A stretch of 64,000 nucleotides of DNA from Roseomonas sp. (lineage in GTDB: Bacteria > Pseudomonadota > Alphaproteobacteria > Acetobacterales > Acetobacteraceae): the NCBI GenBank assembly GCA_020249925.1, contig JADCER010000003.1, forward strand, positions 62,001 through 126,000. The letters run 5' to 3'. The notes under the pieces are model-generated. The model made no database searches. It saw only the letters and a list, made by a program, of their open reading frames with translations, and had not been told where the DNA came from. The translations under genes and the position numbers were made by a program. Below are positions 9,350 through 18,435 of the stretch, in pieces. Every line of letters starts with the position of its first letter. The first letter of the stretch is position 1.

Positions 9350-11665
9350 TCAGGCTGCCCGCTGCGCCCGCAAGGCACGCCAGACCGCTTCCGGCGTGAT
9401 CGGCATATCAATATGCGCAACCCCCAGCGCATCACAGACCGCTGAGATAATGGCGGGCGGCGCACCGCAAGCGCCGCCCTCACCCGCGCCCTTCACGCCA
9501 AGATCATTGGATGGGCAAGGCACCACATTCAGATCAAGATTGAAGGAAGGCGCATCGCCCGCGCGCGGCATGCAGTAATCCTGGAAAGTCGCGGTCAGGA
9601 ATTGGCCGCTTTCCGGATCATATTGCGCATGTTCCAGCATGGCCTGACCAATGCCGGCCATGATGCCGCCATGGCATTGGCCATGCACCAGCATGGGGTT
9701 GATCGGCACGCCGACATCATCCACGGCCGCGTAATTGGCGATGGAGACTTCGCCGGTGGTGGGGTCAATCTCTACCTCCGCGACATGGCAGCCATTGGGG
9801 AAATTGCATTCCGTATCGCGCGTGTAAGTCAGTTGTTCGTCAAGTCCCGGCGTTTCACCCGGCGGCAGGCGCGCGGGGTCATGCGCGGCGGCAATCACCG
9901 CTTGCCAGCTTGTGGCGATATCGGTCCCCGCGACGCTGAAGCGGCCATTGAGGAATTCAATATCCGCAACCCCCGCTTCCAATAAATGCGCCGCGATGCG
10001 CTTGGCTTTTTCGATCACGAGCGCCGCCGCGCGGCTGGTGGCAACCCCGCCCATCTGGGACGAACGCGACCCGCCCGTGCCACCACCCTTCAGCACCACA
10101 TCCGAATCGCCCTGCACCAGATCAATCGCTTCAAAAGGCAGGCCAAGCTTTTCAGACAGGATTTGCGCAAAGGCCGTTTCATGCCCCTGCCCATGGCTGA
10201 ACGTGCCGACCGTGAGCTTGGCGCGTCCCTCAGGCGTTAACGCCACACGCGCCCATTCAAAAGGCTGGCCGCCTGAGGCTTCAATGAAATAGCCAAGCCC
10301 GATACCGCGTAGCTTGCCGTGCTTGGCGGCTACCGCACGGCGCGCGGCGAAACCCTGCCAATCCGCCAAGTTCAGCGCCATATCCTGGGTTTCCGCGAAG
10401 CGCCCGGAATCGATCACATTGCCGGCGACATTGCGATAGGGGATTTGATCCGGGCGGATGTAATTGCGCCGCCTGATTTCTTCCCGCCCAATGCCGAAAG
10501 CTGCGGCGCCTTGGTCAAACAAGCGTTCCAGCACATAGGCGGTTTCCGGCCGGCCAGCGCCGCGATAGGCATCGGTCGGCACTGTATTGGTAAAGACGCA
10601 GCGCACCTGCACATTCAAGGCCTGAAGGTCATAGACCGTACCATTGATGCGCCCGCCCGCCATGGTGGGCACGCGCGGGCCGAAATCCAACAAATAGGCG
10701 CCCATGGCGGCCAAGGTGCGAATACGCACGCCAATCGCCTTGGCGTTTTCATCAAAGGCCATTTCGGCATGCGTCACATGATCACGCCCATGCGGGTCTG
10801 ACAGAAAGGTCTCTGTCCGGCCCGCGCGCCATTTCACCGGCCGGCCAAGCTTGCGCGCCGCCCAAAGCACCATGGCGCTTTCCGGAAACAGCTTGCCGCG
10901 CAGGCCGAAACCGCCGCCGACATCGGGCGAGATGACGCGGATTTTTTCAAGCGGCACGTTGAAGACCAGCTTCGCGAGATTATCGCGTACCTTGACCGCG
11001 CCCTGGGATGGCGAAACCAGCGTCCAACGTTCCCCGTCCCAATCGCCGAGGGCAACACGCGGCTCCATCGGATTGCCGACAATGCGGTTCTGCACCAGAT
11101 CAACGGAGACGATACGCGCGGCACCGGTAAAAGCCTCATCCGCTTCCGCGGCGCGGCCGCTATCCCAATGGACGCAGAGATTGCTGCCCTGGTCTTCCCA
11201 GATCACTGGCGCGTCAGCATCAAGCGCCTTACCGGTTTCGGTAATGCTGGGCAGGGTTTCATAGTCAATCTGGATCAGCTCGGCCGCATCCATTGCCTGA
11301 TCACGGGTTTCCGCGACCACAAGTGCGACCGGGTCGCCCACATAGCGCACGCGTTCGGTTTGCAGGATATGGCGCGTGGGGGCGAAAAGCGGCTTGTCCT
11401 TGCCTGGCACTTCTACCTGCACCGGCAGCGCGCCAACGCCGTCAGCAATGGCGTCATGGCCGGTCAGCACCGCCAGCACCCCAGGGGCAGCGCGCGCTTC
11501 GCTGACATCCATGGAGATGATGCGCGCATGGGCATGCGGTGAGCGCAGCACCACCGCGTGGGCTTGGCCGGGGCGGTTCATGTCATCCGTATAGGTGCCG
11601 CGCCCTGTCAGCAGCCGCACATCTTCCTTGCGCCGTACCGGTTGACCAATGCCGAACTTATCCAT
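9350..11665 (-). CDS. Xanthine dehydrogenase-family molybdopterin-binding subunit
   Basis: The 771-aa protein is the large, molybdenum-cofactor subunit of the xanthine dehydrogenase/CO dehydrogenase family. Residues 1-150 form the small ab domain (RRKEDVRLLTGRGTYTDD). The cofactor domains follow, with DVGGGFG near residue 250, AYRGAGR at 366-372 and GAGEGGACGAPPAI near the C-terminus with the catalytic Glu. AYRGAGR is the form-II type, not the AYRCSFR loop of true CO dehydrogenase, so hydroxylation of an aromatic or N-heterocyclic compound is likelier. It is the last gene of the nine-gene leftward operon, 3 nt after the isochorismatase-fold gene. The 2Fe-2S and FAD subunits that normally accompany it are missing here. 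Confidence 0.9.
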   Translation of the reverse strand: MDKFGIGQPVRRKEDVRLLTGRGTYTDDMNRPGQAHAVVLRSPHAHARIISMDVSEARAAPGVLAVLTGHDAIADGVGALPVQVEVPGKDKPLFAPTRHILQTERVRYVGDPVALVVAETRDQAMDAAELIQIDYETLPSITETGKALDADAPVIWEDQGSNLCVHWDSGRAAEADEAFTGAARIVSVDLVQNRIVGNPMEPRVALGDWDGERWTLVSPSQGAVKVRDNLAKLVFNVPLEKIRVISPDVGGGFGLRGKLFPESAMVLWAARKLGRPVKWRAGRTETFLSDPHGRDHVTHAEMAFDENAKAIGVRIRTLAAMGAYLLDFGPRVPTMAGGRINGTVYDLQALNVQVRCVFTNTVPTDAYRGAGRPETAYVLERLFDQGAAAFGIGREEIRRRNYIRPDQIPYRNVAGNVIDSGRFAETQDMALNLADWQGFAARRAVAAKHGKLRGIGLGYFIEASGGQPFEWARVALTPEGRAKLTVGTFSHGQGHETAFAQILSEKLGLPFEAIDLVQGDSDVVLKGGGTGGSRSSQMGGVATSRAAALVIEKAKRIAAHLLEAGVADIEFLNGRFSVAGTDIATSWQAVIAAAHDPARLPPGETPGLDEQLTYTRDTECNFPNGCHVAEVEIDPTTGEVSIANYAAVDDVGVPINPMLVHGQCHGGIMAGIGQAMLEHAQYDPESGQFLTATFQDYCMPRAGDAPSFNLDLNVVPCPSNDLGVKGAGEGGACGAPPAIISAVCDALGVAHIDMPITPEAVWRALRAQRAA

Positions 11666-11668
11666 GAC

Positions 11669-12286
11669 CTACTTCCCCGTTATTTCCTGCAAAGCCTGTT
11701 CGATGGTGGTGATGCGCGCAACCGGACGCAGCCCTTCAATCGCCGCCTGATGCACCGCGGCGGAAAACGCCGCACAGCCATCTTCCAATACCGTAACTTC
11801 GAATTCGCGCACATGCGCACCACGCACGGTGGAAGCGACACCACCATTGGTGACAATGCCGGCCACCAGCAGCTTGCGAATGCCAGCCTTGCGCAAGGCC
11901 CATTCCAGGCGCGAATTCCAAAAAGCGTCATAGCCGATTTTCTCGACCATCAGATCGGATGGCGCCAATTCGTCCACCAAAGCCTGGCCCCAGGATGCCG
12001 GCGCGAAATCCCCCTTGCGCAAAAAGGGCCGCATTTGCTTGAGGTGCTCCGCAATGAAAGGCTCACCACCCTTGCCCGGCACCAGCGTGAAATGGGTGGA
12101 GGCGATCCAGCCGCCTTGTGCGCGCATCGCTGCGCACAGCGGTGCAAGGCGCGCGGGCAGCGCTGCAATGCTGGCATCACCTTGCCCGCCGCGCGCATAA
12201 GCGCCCTTGGGGTGGATGAAATCATTCTGCAAATCACAAAGCAGCAAAGCGGTTTCGCTGATGGGAATGGCGCCTGCCATGATCAC
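11669..12286 (-). CDS. Isochorismatase-fold hydrolase lacking the catalytic Cys
   Basis: The 205-aa protein has the isochorismatase/nicotinamidase fold: Asp18 in LLLCDLQNDF, Lys116 in VEKIGYDAF, and the strand-turn GIVTNGGVASTVR at 143-155. In amidases of this family (nicotinamidase, N-carbamoylsarcosine amidase, biuret hydrolase) the turn contains the nucleophilic Cys before the Val; here that position is Gly149, and codons GGT GGT GTC confirm it. Asp and Lys are kept. Some true isochorismatases work without the Cys, so it may hydrolyse by acid-base chemistry or have lost amidase activity. It overlaps the HyuA end by 4 nt (a second ATG at 12280 is possible) and abuts the molybdenum subunit gene. 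Confidence 0.8.
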   Translation of the reverse strand: MIMAGAIPISETALLLCDLQNDFIHPKGAYARGGQGDASIAALPARLAPLCAAMRAQGGWIASTHFTLVPGKGGEPFIAEHLKQMRPFLRKGDFAPASWGQALVDELAPSDLMVEKIGYDAFWNSRLEWALRKAGIRKLLVAGIVTNGGVASTVRGAHVREFEVTVLEDGCAAFSAAVHQAAIEGLRPVARITTIEQALQEITGK

Positions 12287-14334
12287 GCCCTTTCGATAAT
12301 CAGATTGCCAAAGCGGTCCACCCGCGCCACCAGGCCAGGATCCACCACCACGGTTGCATCGGGTTGTTCCAGAATGGCGGGACCTGGGATTTCAGCGCCT
12401 ACCGGCAAATCAAGCCGCGCATAAATGCGTGCCTCATGCCAAGCACCATCGAACCACACCTGCCGCGCGCCACGCGCTGCTGTTTCAAGGCTTGCGTCCG
12501 CGCCGGGTGCAAGTGCTGCCAAATCAAACGCCGGGCGCCGGCCAATCGCGGCACTACGGAGCGACACAATCCTGACCGGCAATCCCGGCAGCAAGCGGCT
12601 GAAGGCGCGTTGATAGGCGGCTTCAAAAGCATTGCGCACAATCTCTCGCGTCACGCCGGTGCTATTGCCCGCCACGGTCACGGGCAAAGGCACGGCAACA
12701 GTATGCGTCTGCCCAGCGTAATGCATATCAAGCGTGAAAATCGTTTCAATCGCCTCCACCGGCAGGCCCGCATCGCGCACCACCGCCACAGCCGCGCTTG
12801 CTTCGCGCGCCAGATGCGCATCCAGCGCGGCGGGATCAAGGCTATCCAAATCCAGATTGAGTGTGCGCACCTGATCATGCCGCACATCGGCGATGATGCA
12901 GCCAAGTGCTGAGGTAACCCCCGGAAAGCGCGGCACCAAAGCGGCCTTCAAGCCGACCTCGGTCAGCAGCGCACCGACATGCAAGGCACCACCACCACCG
13001 AAGGGAAGTGCCACAAACCGCGCCGGATCAAGCCCGCGTTCGATGGAAACAAGCCGAATGGCGCCAGCCATTTTCGCATTCGCCACGCGCAGAATGGCCT
13101 CTGCTGCCGCCATGGCATCCAAGCCCAAGGGCGCGCCGACATGCTGTTCAATCGCGGCCTTTGCGGCATCCACATCAAGGCTGGCCAGCGCACCGCCAAT
13201 CGGCCGCGCAGCATTGATGCGGCCCAGCACCAAATTTGCATCTGTCAGAGTCGGGCGATCATTGCCCTGCCCATAGCAGACCGGCCCGGGCCGACTGCCC
13301 GCGCTTTCCGGCCCCACTTGCAGCAAGCCACCGCGATCCACCACCGCGATGGAACCGCCACCTGCGCCAATTGTCGTGATTTCAATCATGGGGGAGCGGA
13401 TGACCAGGCCAAAATCAATTGTCGCCTGCGCGGCCAGGGCCATCTGCCCATCAGCAATCAGCGATACATCAAAGGAAGTGCCACCCAGATCGCAGGTAAT
13501 CACATGGCTGAAGCCAGCTGCCTTGGCGATAGCACCCGCCGCAATCACCCCTGCCGCCGGGCCGGAAAGCGCGGTGCGTGCCGGGAAGCGCCGCGCGGTC
13601 GCGGTGGACATGATCCCGCCATTGGATTGCACAATGTGAAACCGCCCGCCAAAACCTTCATCGGCCAGCGCACCTTCCAGGTTGCCGAGATAACCCGCGA
13701 CCAGTGGTTGCAAATAGGCATTGAGTGCCGTGGTCGAAGCCCGCTCAAACTCGCGAATTTCCGGCAGAATTTCTGAGGAAACCGAAACATGCGGATTGGG
13801 CCAGAGGCGCCGCACCGCTTCCGCCGCTGCCTGTTCATTGGCAGGATTGGCATAGGCATTGATGAAGATAATCGCGCAGGCTTCCGCGCCAGCGGCGAGC
13901 AATTGCCGCGCGGCTGCTTCCACCGCGACGATATCCACTGGCGTGTGGATACTGCCATCAGCCAGACAGCGTTCCGGGACTTCCAGGCGCAAATCGCGCT
14001 CAGCGATCGGTTGGAAATCCCCCCAAAGCCCCCACGTGTGGCGACGATCTCTGCGGCGCATTTCCAAGACATCGCGAAAACCGGCCGTGGTGATCACGCC
14101 AAGCTTGGCACCCTTTCGCTCAAGCAGCGCATTGGTGCCAACCGTCGTGCCATGCACCACCGCCGCCATGCCCGCCGCGCCCCCAAGCGCGCGAAGGCCC
14201 GCGAGAAAACCCGAAGCCTCATCACCGCGCTGGCTTGGCACTTTCGCTGTCTGAAAGCGCCCTGTCGCGGGATCGAACAGAAACAGATCGGTGAAGGTGC
14301 CACCGACATCAACGCCGACAATCGCGCCGCTCAT
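12283..14334 (-). CDS. hyuA: Hydantoinase/oxoprolinase subunit A
   Basis: The 683-aa protein is a HyuA-type subunit of ATP-dependent hydantoinases, oxoprolinases and acetone carboxylase relatives. It opens with the actin-like phosphate loop GVDVGGTFTDLFLFD, has VVHGTTVGTNALLERKGA near residue 60, then VQSNGGIMS, LSGPAAGVIAAG, TCDLGGTSFDVSLI and GAGGGSIAVVDRGG, where the ATPase core sits. The family couples ATP hydrolysis to opening of a cyclic amide such as N-methylhydantoin or 5-oxoproline together with subunit B. Its gene overlaps hyuB by 4 nt, so the two are translationally coupled. The imported ligand of the upstream Liv-type system is probably the cyclic substrate. Confidence 0.93.
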   Translation of the reverse strand: MSGAIVGVDVGGTFTDLFLFDPATGRFQTAKVPSQRGDEASGFLAGLRALGGAAGMAAVVHGTTVGTNALLERKGAKLGVITTAGFRDVLEMRRRDRRHTWGLWGDFQPIAERDLRLEVPERCLADGSIHTPVDIVAVEAAARQLLAAGAEACAIIFINAYANPANEQAAAEAVRRLWPNPHVSVSSEILPEIREFERASTTALNAYLQPLVAGYLGNLEGALADEGFGGRFHIVQSNGGIMSTATARRFPARTALSGPAAGVIAAGAIAKAAGFSHVITCDLGGTSFDVSLIADGQMALAAQATIDFGLVIRSPMIEITTIGAGGGSIAVVDRGGLLQVGPESAGSRPGPVCYGQGNDRPTLTDANLVLGRINAARPIGGALASLDVDAAKAAIEQHVGAPLGLDAMAAAEAILRVANAKMAGAIRLVSIERGLDPARFVALPFGGGGALHVGALLTEVGLKAALVPRFPGVTSALGCIIADVRHDQVRTLNLDLDSLDPAALDAHLAREASAAVAVVRDAGLPVEAIETIFTLDMHYAGQTHTVAVPLPVTVAGNSTGVTREIVRNAFEAAYQRAFSRLLPGLPVRIVSLRSAAIGRRPAFDLAALAPGADASLETAARGARQVWFDGAWHEARIYARLDLPVGAEIPGPAILEQPDATVVVDPGLVARVDRFGNLIIERA

Positions 14335-16022
14335 GATGCGCGCCTTCCGTAATCGCGGAACGCGGCTTCGGCGCTGACATAGCCAAGGCGGATATCACGC
14401 GCGATGGCCTCCATGGGCCGCGCGGCGGGGTCGCCCCAACCGCCACCGCCTGGGCTTTCCAGCCGCACGCGTTCACCCTGGCCGATGGAAACACCCACAA
14501 TCTTGCTTGCCATCGGCGGCGTTTCACCCGCTGCTCCCCAGGTGAAGCGATTAAGCGCACCATCCGCACCACCCGCCACACCAAAGGGCGCGAAACGCCC
14601 GCGTTCACCCAGCAAGGCGACTTCCGTGCGCCCCAGGGCCAGCGCCTCAATCTCATAAATCGCGCCAACACCGCCGCGATGTTCGCCAGCGCCGCCGCTA
14701 TCGGGGCGGAGCGCCCATTGCGTGAACATCACCGGATAGGCGGCTTCCAGAATCTCCACCGGCGGGATTGTCGCTGTTGAGATCGGGTTATTCGCGTGAT
14801 GCAAGCCATCGGTTGCGGGGTTGCCGCCAAGCCCGCCACCGAAGAAGGAAAACATCACCCAGCGCGTGCCATTTTCGCGCTGACCCGACAGCGCCAGCGC
14901 ATTGATGGTACCGAAAGGCGCGGCAGTCGCAGTGGCGGGGCGCGCCTTGCCCAGTGCGCCGAAAATCACGCCAATCAGGCGCAGAATGGTTTCGGTATAG
15001 CCAGCGACAGGGCGTGGTGCCTCCGCACCCAATAGCGTCGTCGGCGGTGCAATGACTTCCACCGGGCGAAGCACACCGGCATTGGCCGGCACGTCCGGGA
15101 AAGCGTGCTTGAGCGCAACATAACAAGCCGCCACCGTGGTTGCGACCGAGATATTGAGTGGCCCTGCGCAAGGCGGTGAGGAGCGCGACATATCCAGAGT
15201 CAGCCGATCACCTTCAACCGTCAGATCAAGCGCAATGCGCAGCGCTTCATCCTTCACGCCGTCATTATCCAGGAAATCATCGAAGCTATAGCGCCCATCG
15301 GGCAGGGCCGCGATTTCCGCGCGCATCAGCGCTTCCGCGCGATCGGCCAATTGCGCGAAGGCGGCGGCAATGCGCGCATCGCCGTAATCATCCAGCAATT
15401 CAATCAGCCGCTTTTCACCAAGATCGAGTGCATTCAACTGCCCATTCAAATCACCCCAATTGGATTGCGGCACGCGCGAATTCGCTGCCAGAATATCCAG
15501 AATATCCTGCTGCATCTGCCCGGCGCGGATCAGTTTTACGGGCGGGAAACGTACACCTTCCTGATGGCTTTCCGTTGCGCGCGGATTGTAATTGCCGGGC
15601 ACATTGCCGCCGATATCCAGCCAATGGCCAACACTCGCCACCCAGCAGAACAGCTTACCCGCGCGGAAAATTGGCCGCACCAGGCGGAAGTCATTCAAAT
15701 GCGTCCCGCCATCATAGGGGTCATTGAACAGGAAGGTATCGCCTTCCTGAAGCCCGCCTTCCGCCGCGACCTTGCGAATGACGGAACGCACGGCAAAGGA
15801 CATGGCGCCAACAAAAATCGGCAAGCCCTTGGTGCCCTGCACCAGAGTATCGCCGGTGATCGCATCATAAACGCCATGGCAGGCATCGCGCGCTTCGGCG
15901 ATGATCGGGTTGAAGGCGCTGCGATAAAGTGTCGCGTCCATCTCATCGGCGATTTGCTCAAGCCGGCCCTTCAGCACGGCCAGGGTCACGGCATCAAGGC
16001 GCGTCGTTACGGCTTCGGTCAT
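14331..16022 (-). CDS. hyuB: Hydantoinase/oxoprolinase subunit B
   Basis: The 563-aa protein is the HyuB partner: LAVLKGRLEQIADEMDATL at the N-terminus, FNDPYDGGTHLNDFRLVRP near residue 95, GDGRYSFDDFLDNDG-like central segment, and the Gly-rich C-terminal LESPGGGGWGDPAARP. I chose the ATG at 16022 (MTEAVTTRLDA), because an upstream in-frame ATG would run far into the preceding ATPase gene, whereas 16022 starts one base away from that gene's stop. Subunits A and B form the ATP-dependent cyclic-amide hydrolase. It lies directly downstream of the Liv-type ATPase in one transcription unit. Confidence 0.93.
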   Translation of the reverse strand: MTEAVTTRLDAVTLAVLKGRLEQIADEMDATLYRSAFNPIIAEARDACHGVYDAITGDTLVQGTKGLPIFVGAMSFAVRSVIRKVAAEGGLQEGDTFLFNDPYDGGTHLNDFRLVRPIFRAGKLFCWVASVGHWLDIGGNVPGNYNPRATESHQEGVRFPPVKLIRAGQMQQDILDILAANSRVPQSNWGDLNGQLNALDLGEKRLIELLDDYGDARIAAAFAQLADRAEALMRAEIAALPDGRYSFDDFLDNDGVKDEALRIALDLTVEGDRLTLDMSRSSPPCAGPLNISVATTVAACYVALKHAFPDVPANAGVLRPVEVIAPPTTLLGAEAPRPVAGYTETILRLIGVIFGALGKARPATATAAPFGTINALALSGQRENGTRWVMFSFFGGGLGGNPATDGLHHANNPISTATIPPVEILEAAYPVMFTQWALRPDSGGAGEHRGGVGAIYEIEALALGRTEVALLGERGRFAPFGVAGGADGALNRFTWGAAGETPPMASKIVGVSIGQGERVRLESPGGGGWGDPAARPMEAIARDIRLGYVSAEAAFRDYGRRAS

Positions 16023-16023
16023 C

Positions 16024-16725
16024 TCACAATCCAAGATAGCTGCGGCGCAATTCCGGATCGGCGGCGATATCGCGCGCGGCACCACTCAGGCTGATGACGC
16101 CATTTTCCAGCACATGCGCCTGATCCGCCACTTCCAGGCTTTGCGCAACATTCTGTTCCACCAGCATGATGGTGAGCCCATCCGCATGCAGGCGCCTTAT
16201 CAGCGTGAACATTTCCTCGACCAGCAAAGGCGAAAGGCCGAGGGAGGGTTCATCCAATATCAGCAGCTTCGGTTCCGCCATCAGCCCGCGCCCGATGGCG
16301 AGCATTTGCTGTTCGCCACCGGAAAGCGTGCCGGCGGCCTGGCGGGTTCGTTCCTTCAAGCGCGGGAAAATACCAAAGACGCGCTCCAGATTACGCGCAC
16401 GATTGCCCCGCGCACGGCGATAGGAACCAAGTTCCAGTACTTCGCGCACATTCAAATTCGGGAAAATCTTGCGGCCTTCCGGCACATGGATCAGGCCAAG
16501 CGACACGATCTCAGGTGGAGAAAGCGCGGCCAGGCTCTGCCCCGCGAAACGAATTTCCCCACCGCGCGGACGCACCACACCGCTGATGGTCATGTTCAGC
16601 GTTGTCTTGCCCGCACCATTGGCGCCGAGCACGGCCACCAACGCGCCTTCGGGGACACTCAGATCAATGCCCCGCAGGATCAGCGTTTCGCCATAGCCTG
16701 CTTCAAGCGCCTTGATTTCAAGCAT
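16024..16725 (-). CDS. livF: Branched-chain-type ABC transporter ATPase
   Basis: With the ATG at 16725 (MLEIKALEAGYGET) the protein is 233 aa, the normal LivF length, and overlaps livG by 8 nt. It has Walker A GANGAGKTT, signature LSGGEQQMLAIGRGLM, Walker B LLILDEPSLGLSP and the H-loop region TIMLVEQNVAQSLE. LivF is one of two ATPases energising uptake of hydrophobic amino acids or, in many paralogues, amides and urea. Fusion of this transporter operon to hyuBA suggests uptake of an amide or ureide. Confidence 0.95.
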   Translation of the reverse strand: MLEIKALEAGYGETLILRGIDLSVPEGALVAVLGANGAGKTTLNMTISGVVRPRGGEIRFAGQSLAALSPPEIVSLGLIHVPEGRKIFPNLNVREVLELGSYRRARGNRARNLERVFGIFPRLKERTRQAAGTLSGGEQQMLAIGRGLMAEPKLLILDEPSLGLSPLLVEEMFTLIRRLHADGLTIMLVEQNVAQSLEVADQAHVLENGVISLSGAARDIAADPELRRSYLGL

Positions 16726-17479
16726 GGCCCGCCAACCTTTGCGCGGCGCCATGGCCCAAATAGGCCTCAATGACGGCGGGATTGCCCACTACCTCGGCCG
16801 CCTCGCCCGAGGCAATGATACGCCCCCCGGAAATCACATGCACATATTCGCAAAGGCTCATTACCGCCTGCATCACATGTTCGATCATCAGGATGGTGAC
16901 ACCACCCGCGCGAATATCCTGCAGCACCGGCAGGAAATCACGCAGTTCGGATGGATTCAGCCCCGCCAAGACTTCATCCAATAAAAGAATGCGCGGACGC
17001 GTGGCGAGTGCGCGCGCCACTTCCAGGCGCTTCCGCCCAGCCACCGTCAGCGCTGCCGCGGGTTTGTCCAATTGCGGGCCAAGGCCAAGGCGCTGGCCTA
17101 CTTCTTCCGCCAACGCCAATGCATCGCGGCGCTTGGGCAAGCGCAGAAAGGCGCCGACAGCGATGTTCTCGCGCACAGAAAGCCCGCCGAAGGGCTGCAC
17201 AATCTGGAAGGTGCGCGCCAGGCCAAGCTTCGCCAAATCATGCGGCTTGCGGCCGGTGATTTCCTCACCATCCAGCAACACCAGGCCAGCGCTTGGTGGT
17301 TCAAAGCCCGCGATCATGGCGAAAAGCGTCGTCTTGCCCGCACCATTCGGGCCGATCAGCCCGGTGATGGAACCTTCCCGCACATCGAAGGTTGCGTCAG
17401 AAACTGCCGTCAGCCCGCCAAAGCGCTTGGTGAGATCACGCACCGCGAGGAAGGCGGGGTCCCTCCCTTGCCCGGTCAT
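16718..17479 (-). CDS. livG: Branched-chain-type ABC transporter ATPase
   Basis: The 253-aa protein has FGGLTAVSDATFDV, Walker A GPNGAGKTT near residue 37, the long LivG insertion before the signature, LTVAGRKRLEVARALATRP, Walker B ILLLDEVLAGLNP and the C-terminal helix with VVGNPAVIEAYLG. The signature Ser-Gly-Gly is TVAGRKR here, the usual LivG deviation. The start overlaps the livM stop by 4 nt (ATGA). It pairs with LivF on the cytoplasmic face of LivHM. Confidence 0.95.
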   Translation of the reverse strand: MTGQGRDPAFLAVRDLTKRFGGLTAVSDATFDVREGSITGLIGPNGAGKTTLFAMIAGFEPPSAGLVLLDGEEITGRKPHDLAKLGLARTFQIVQPFGGLSVRENIAVGAFLRLPKRRDALALAEEVGQRLGLGPQLDKPAAALTVAGRKRLEVARALATRPRILLLDEVLAGLNPSELRDFLPVLQDIRAGGVTILMIEHVMQAVMSLCEYVHVISGGRIIASGEAAEVVGNPAVIEAYLGHGAAQRLAGHA

Positions 17480-18435
17480 GGCGCCCCCTTGCCGCGCCAG
17501 CGCGCGGCGATGAGGCCTGGGATGCGATGCAAGGGAAAGCGCACCACCAGGATCAACAGCACCCCGAAGATAATGAGATCAATGCCGGGGATACGGCCGA
17601 TCAGCATTTTGGTGCCCTCACTGAGGCCTTGCAGGATCAGCGCACCAATCAGCGGCCCAAAGACTGTGCCCGCACCGCCAATGATGGGCGCCAGCAGCGC
17701 TTCAACCGAAATCCAGGTGCCGAAGGCAATATTGCTGTCAATATAAAGGAAATACTGCGCGTAAAGCGCCCCCGCCGCACCGGTCAGCGCAGCCGATAGG
17801 CTGATGGCGCGCAGCTTCACCGCCAGAATATCCACGCCAAGTGCCGCCGCCGCCGATTCATTTTCGCGCACCGCGACAAGCTGCGCACCGATACGGCTTT
17901 TCTCCAAGGCCAGCGTGATCAGCATGGCAAGCGCCAACAGCACCGCAGCCAAAATCAAAAAGCTTGAGCGATTGGCGAATTGCAGATTGCCAGCGCCGAG
18001 ATTGAGGCTGATCAGCAAACCCGCCGCACCACCCGTGATCTCGGTTGCATTGGCCAAAATGCGCAGGACCTCGGCAAAAGCCAGCGTCACCAGCGCGAAA
18101 TAGGAACCGCGCAGCCCAGCGCGAAACACCATGGCACCAATCGCATAGCCCAGCAGTGCGGCGGCAGCGATGCCGAAGGCCACCGCCGGATAGGCATTAA
18201 CGCCAAAGCGCTGTTGCAGAATGGCGCTCACATAAGCGCCCATGCCGAAAAACGCCGCATGGCCGAAGGAGTATTGCCCGCCATAACCGCCGAGCAGATT
18301 CCACCCTTGCGCCGCAATCGCCAGAATCAGCGTGAAGACCAGAAAATTCAGCACCACATTGCTGGTGACAAATAGCGAAACCAGCACGGCAACGACCAGA
18401 AAGCCCAGAATGGGCAAAGCCTCACGAGCGGTCAT
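17476..18435 (-). CDS. livM: Branched-chain-type ABC transporter permease
   Basis: The 319-aa integral membrane protein has about nine hydrophobic segments and the LivM motif GYGGQYSFGHAAFFGMGAY near residue 50, plus ALEKSRIGAQLVAVRENESAAAALGVD, the coupling loop that contacts the ATPase. The end contains PLIGALILQGLSE. It overlaps livH by 4 nt and livG by 4 nt, so the permease and ATPase genes are translated as a coupled block. Confidence 0.95.
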   Translation of the reverse strand: MTAREALPILGFLVVAVLVSLFVTSNVVLNFLVFTLILAIAAQGWNLLGGYGGQYSFGHAAFFGMGAYVSAILQQRFGVNAYPAVAFGIAAAALLGYAIGAMVFRAGLRGSYFALVTLAFAEVLRILANATEITGGAAGLLISLNLGAGNLQFANRSSFLILAAVLLALAMLITLALEKSRIGAQLVAVRENESAAAALGVDILAVKLRAISLSAALTGAAGALYAQYFLYIDSNIAFGTWISVEALLAPIIGGAGTVFGPLIGALILQGLSEGTKMLIGRIPGIDLIIFGVLLILVVRFPLHRIPGLIAARWRGKGAP

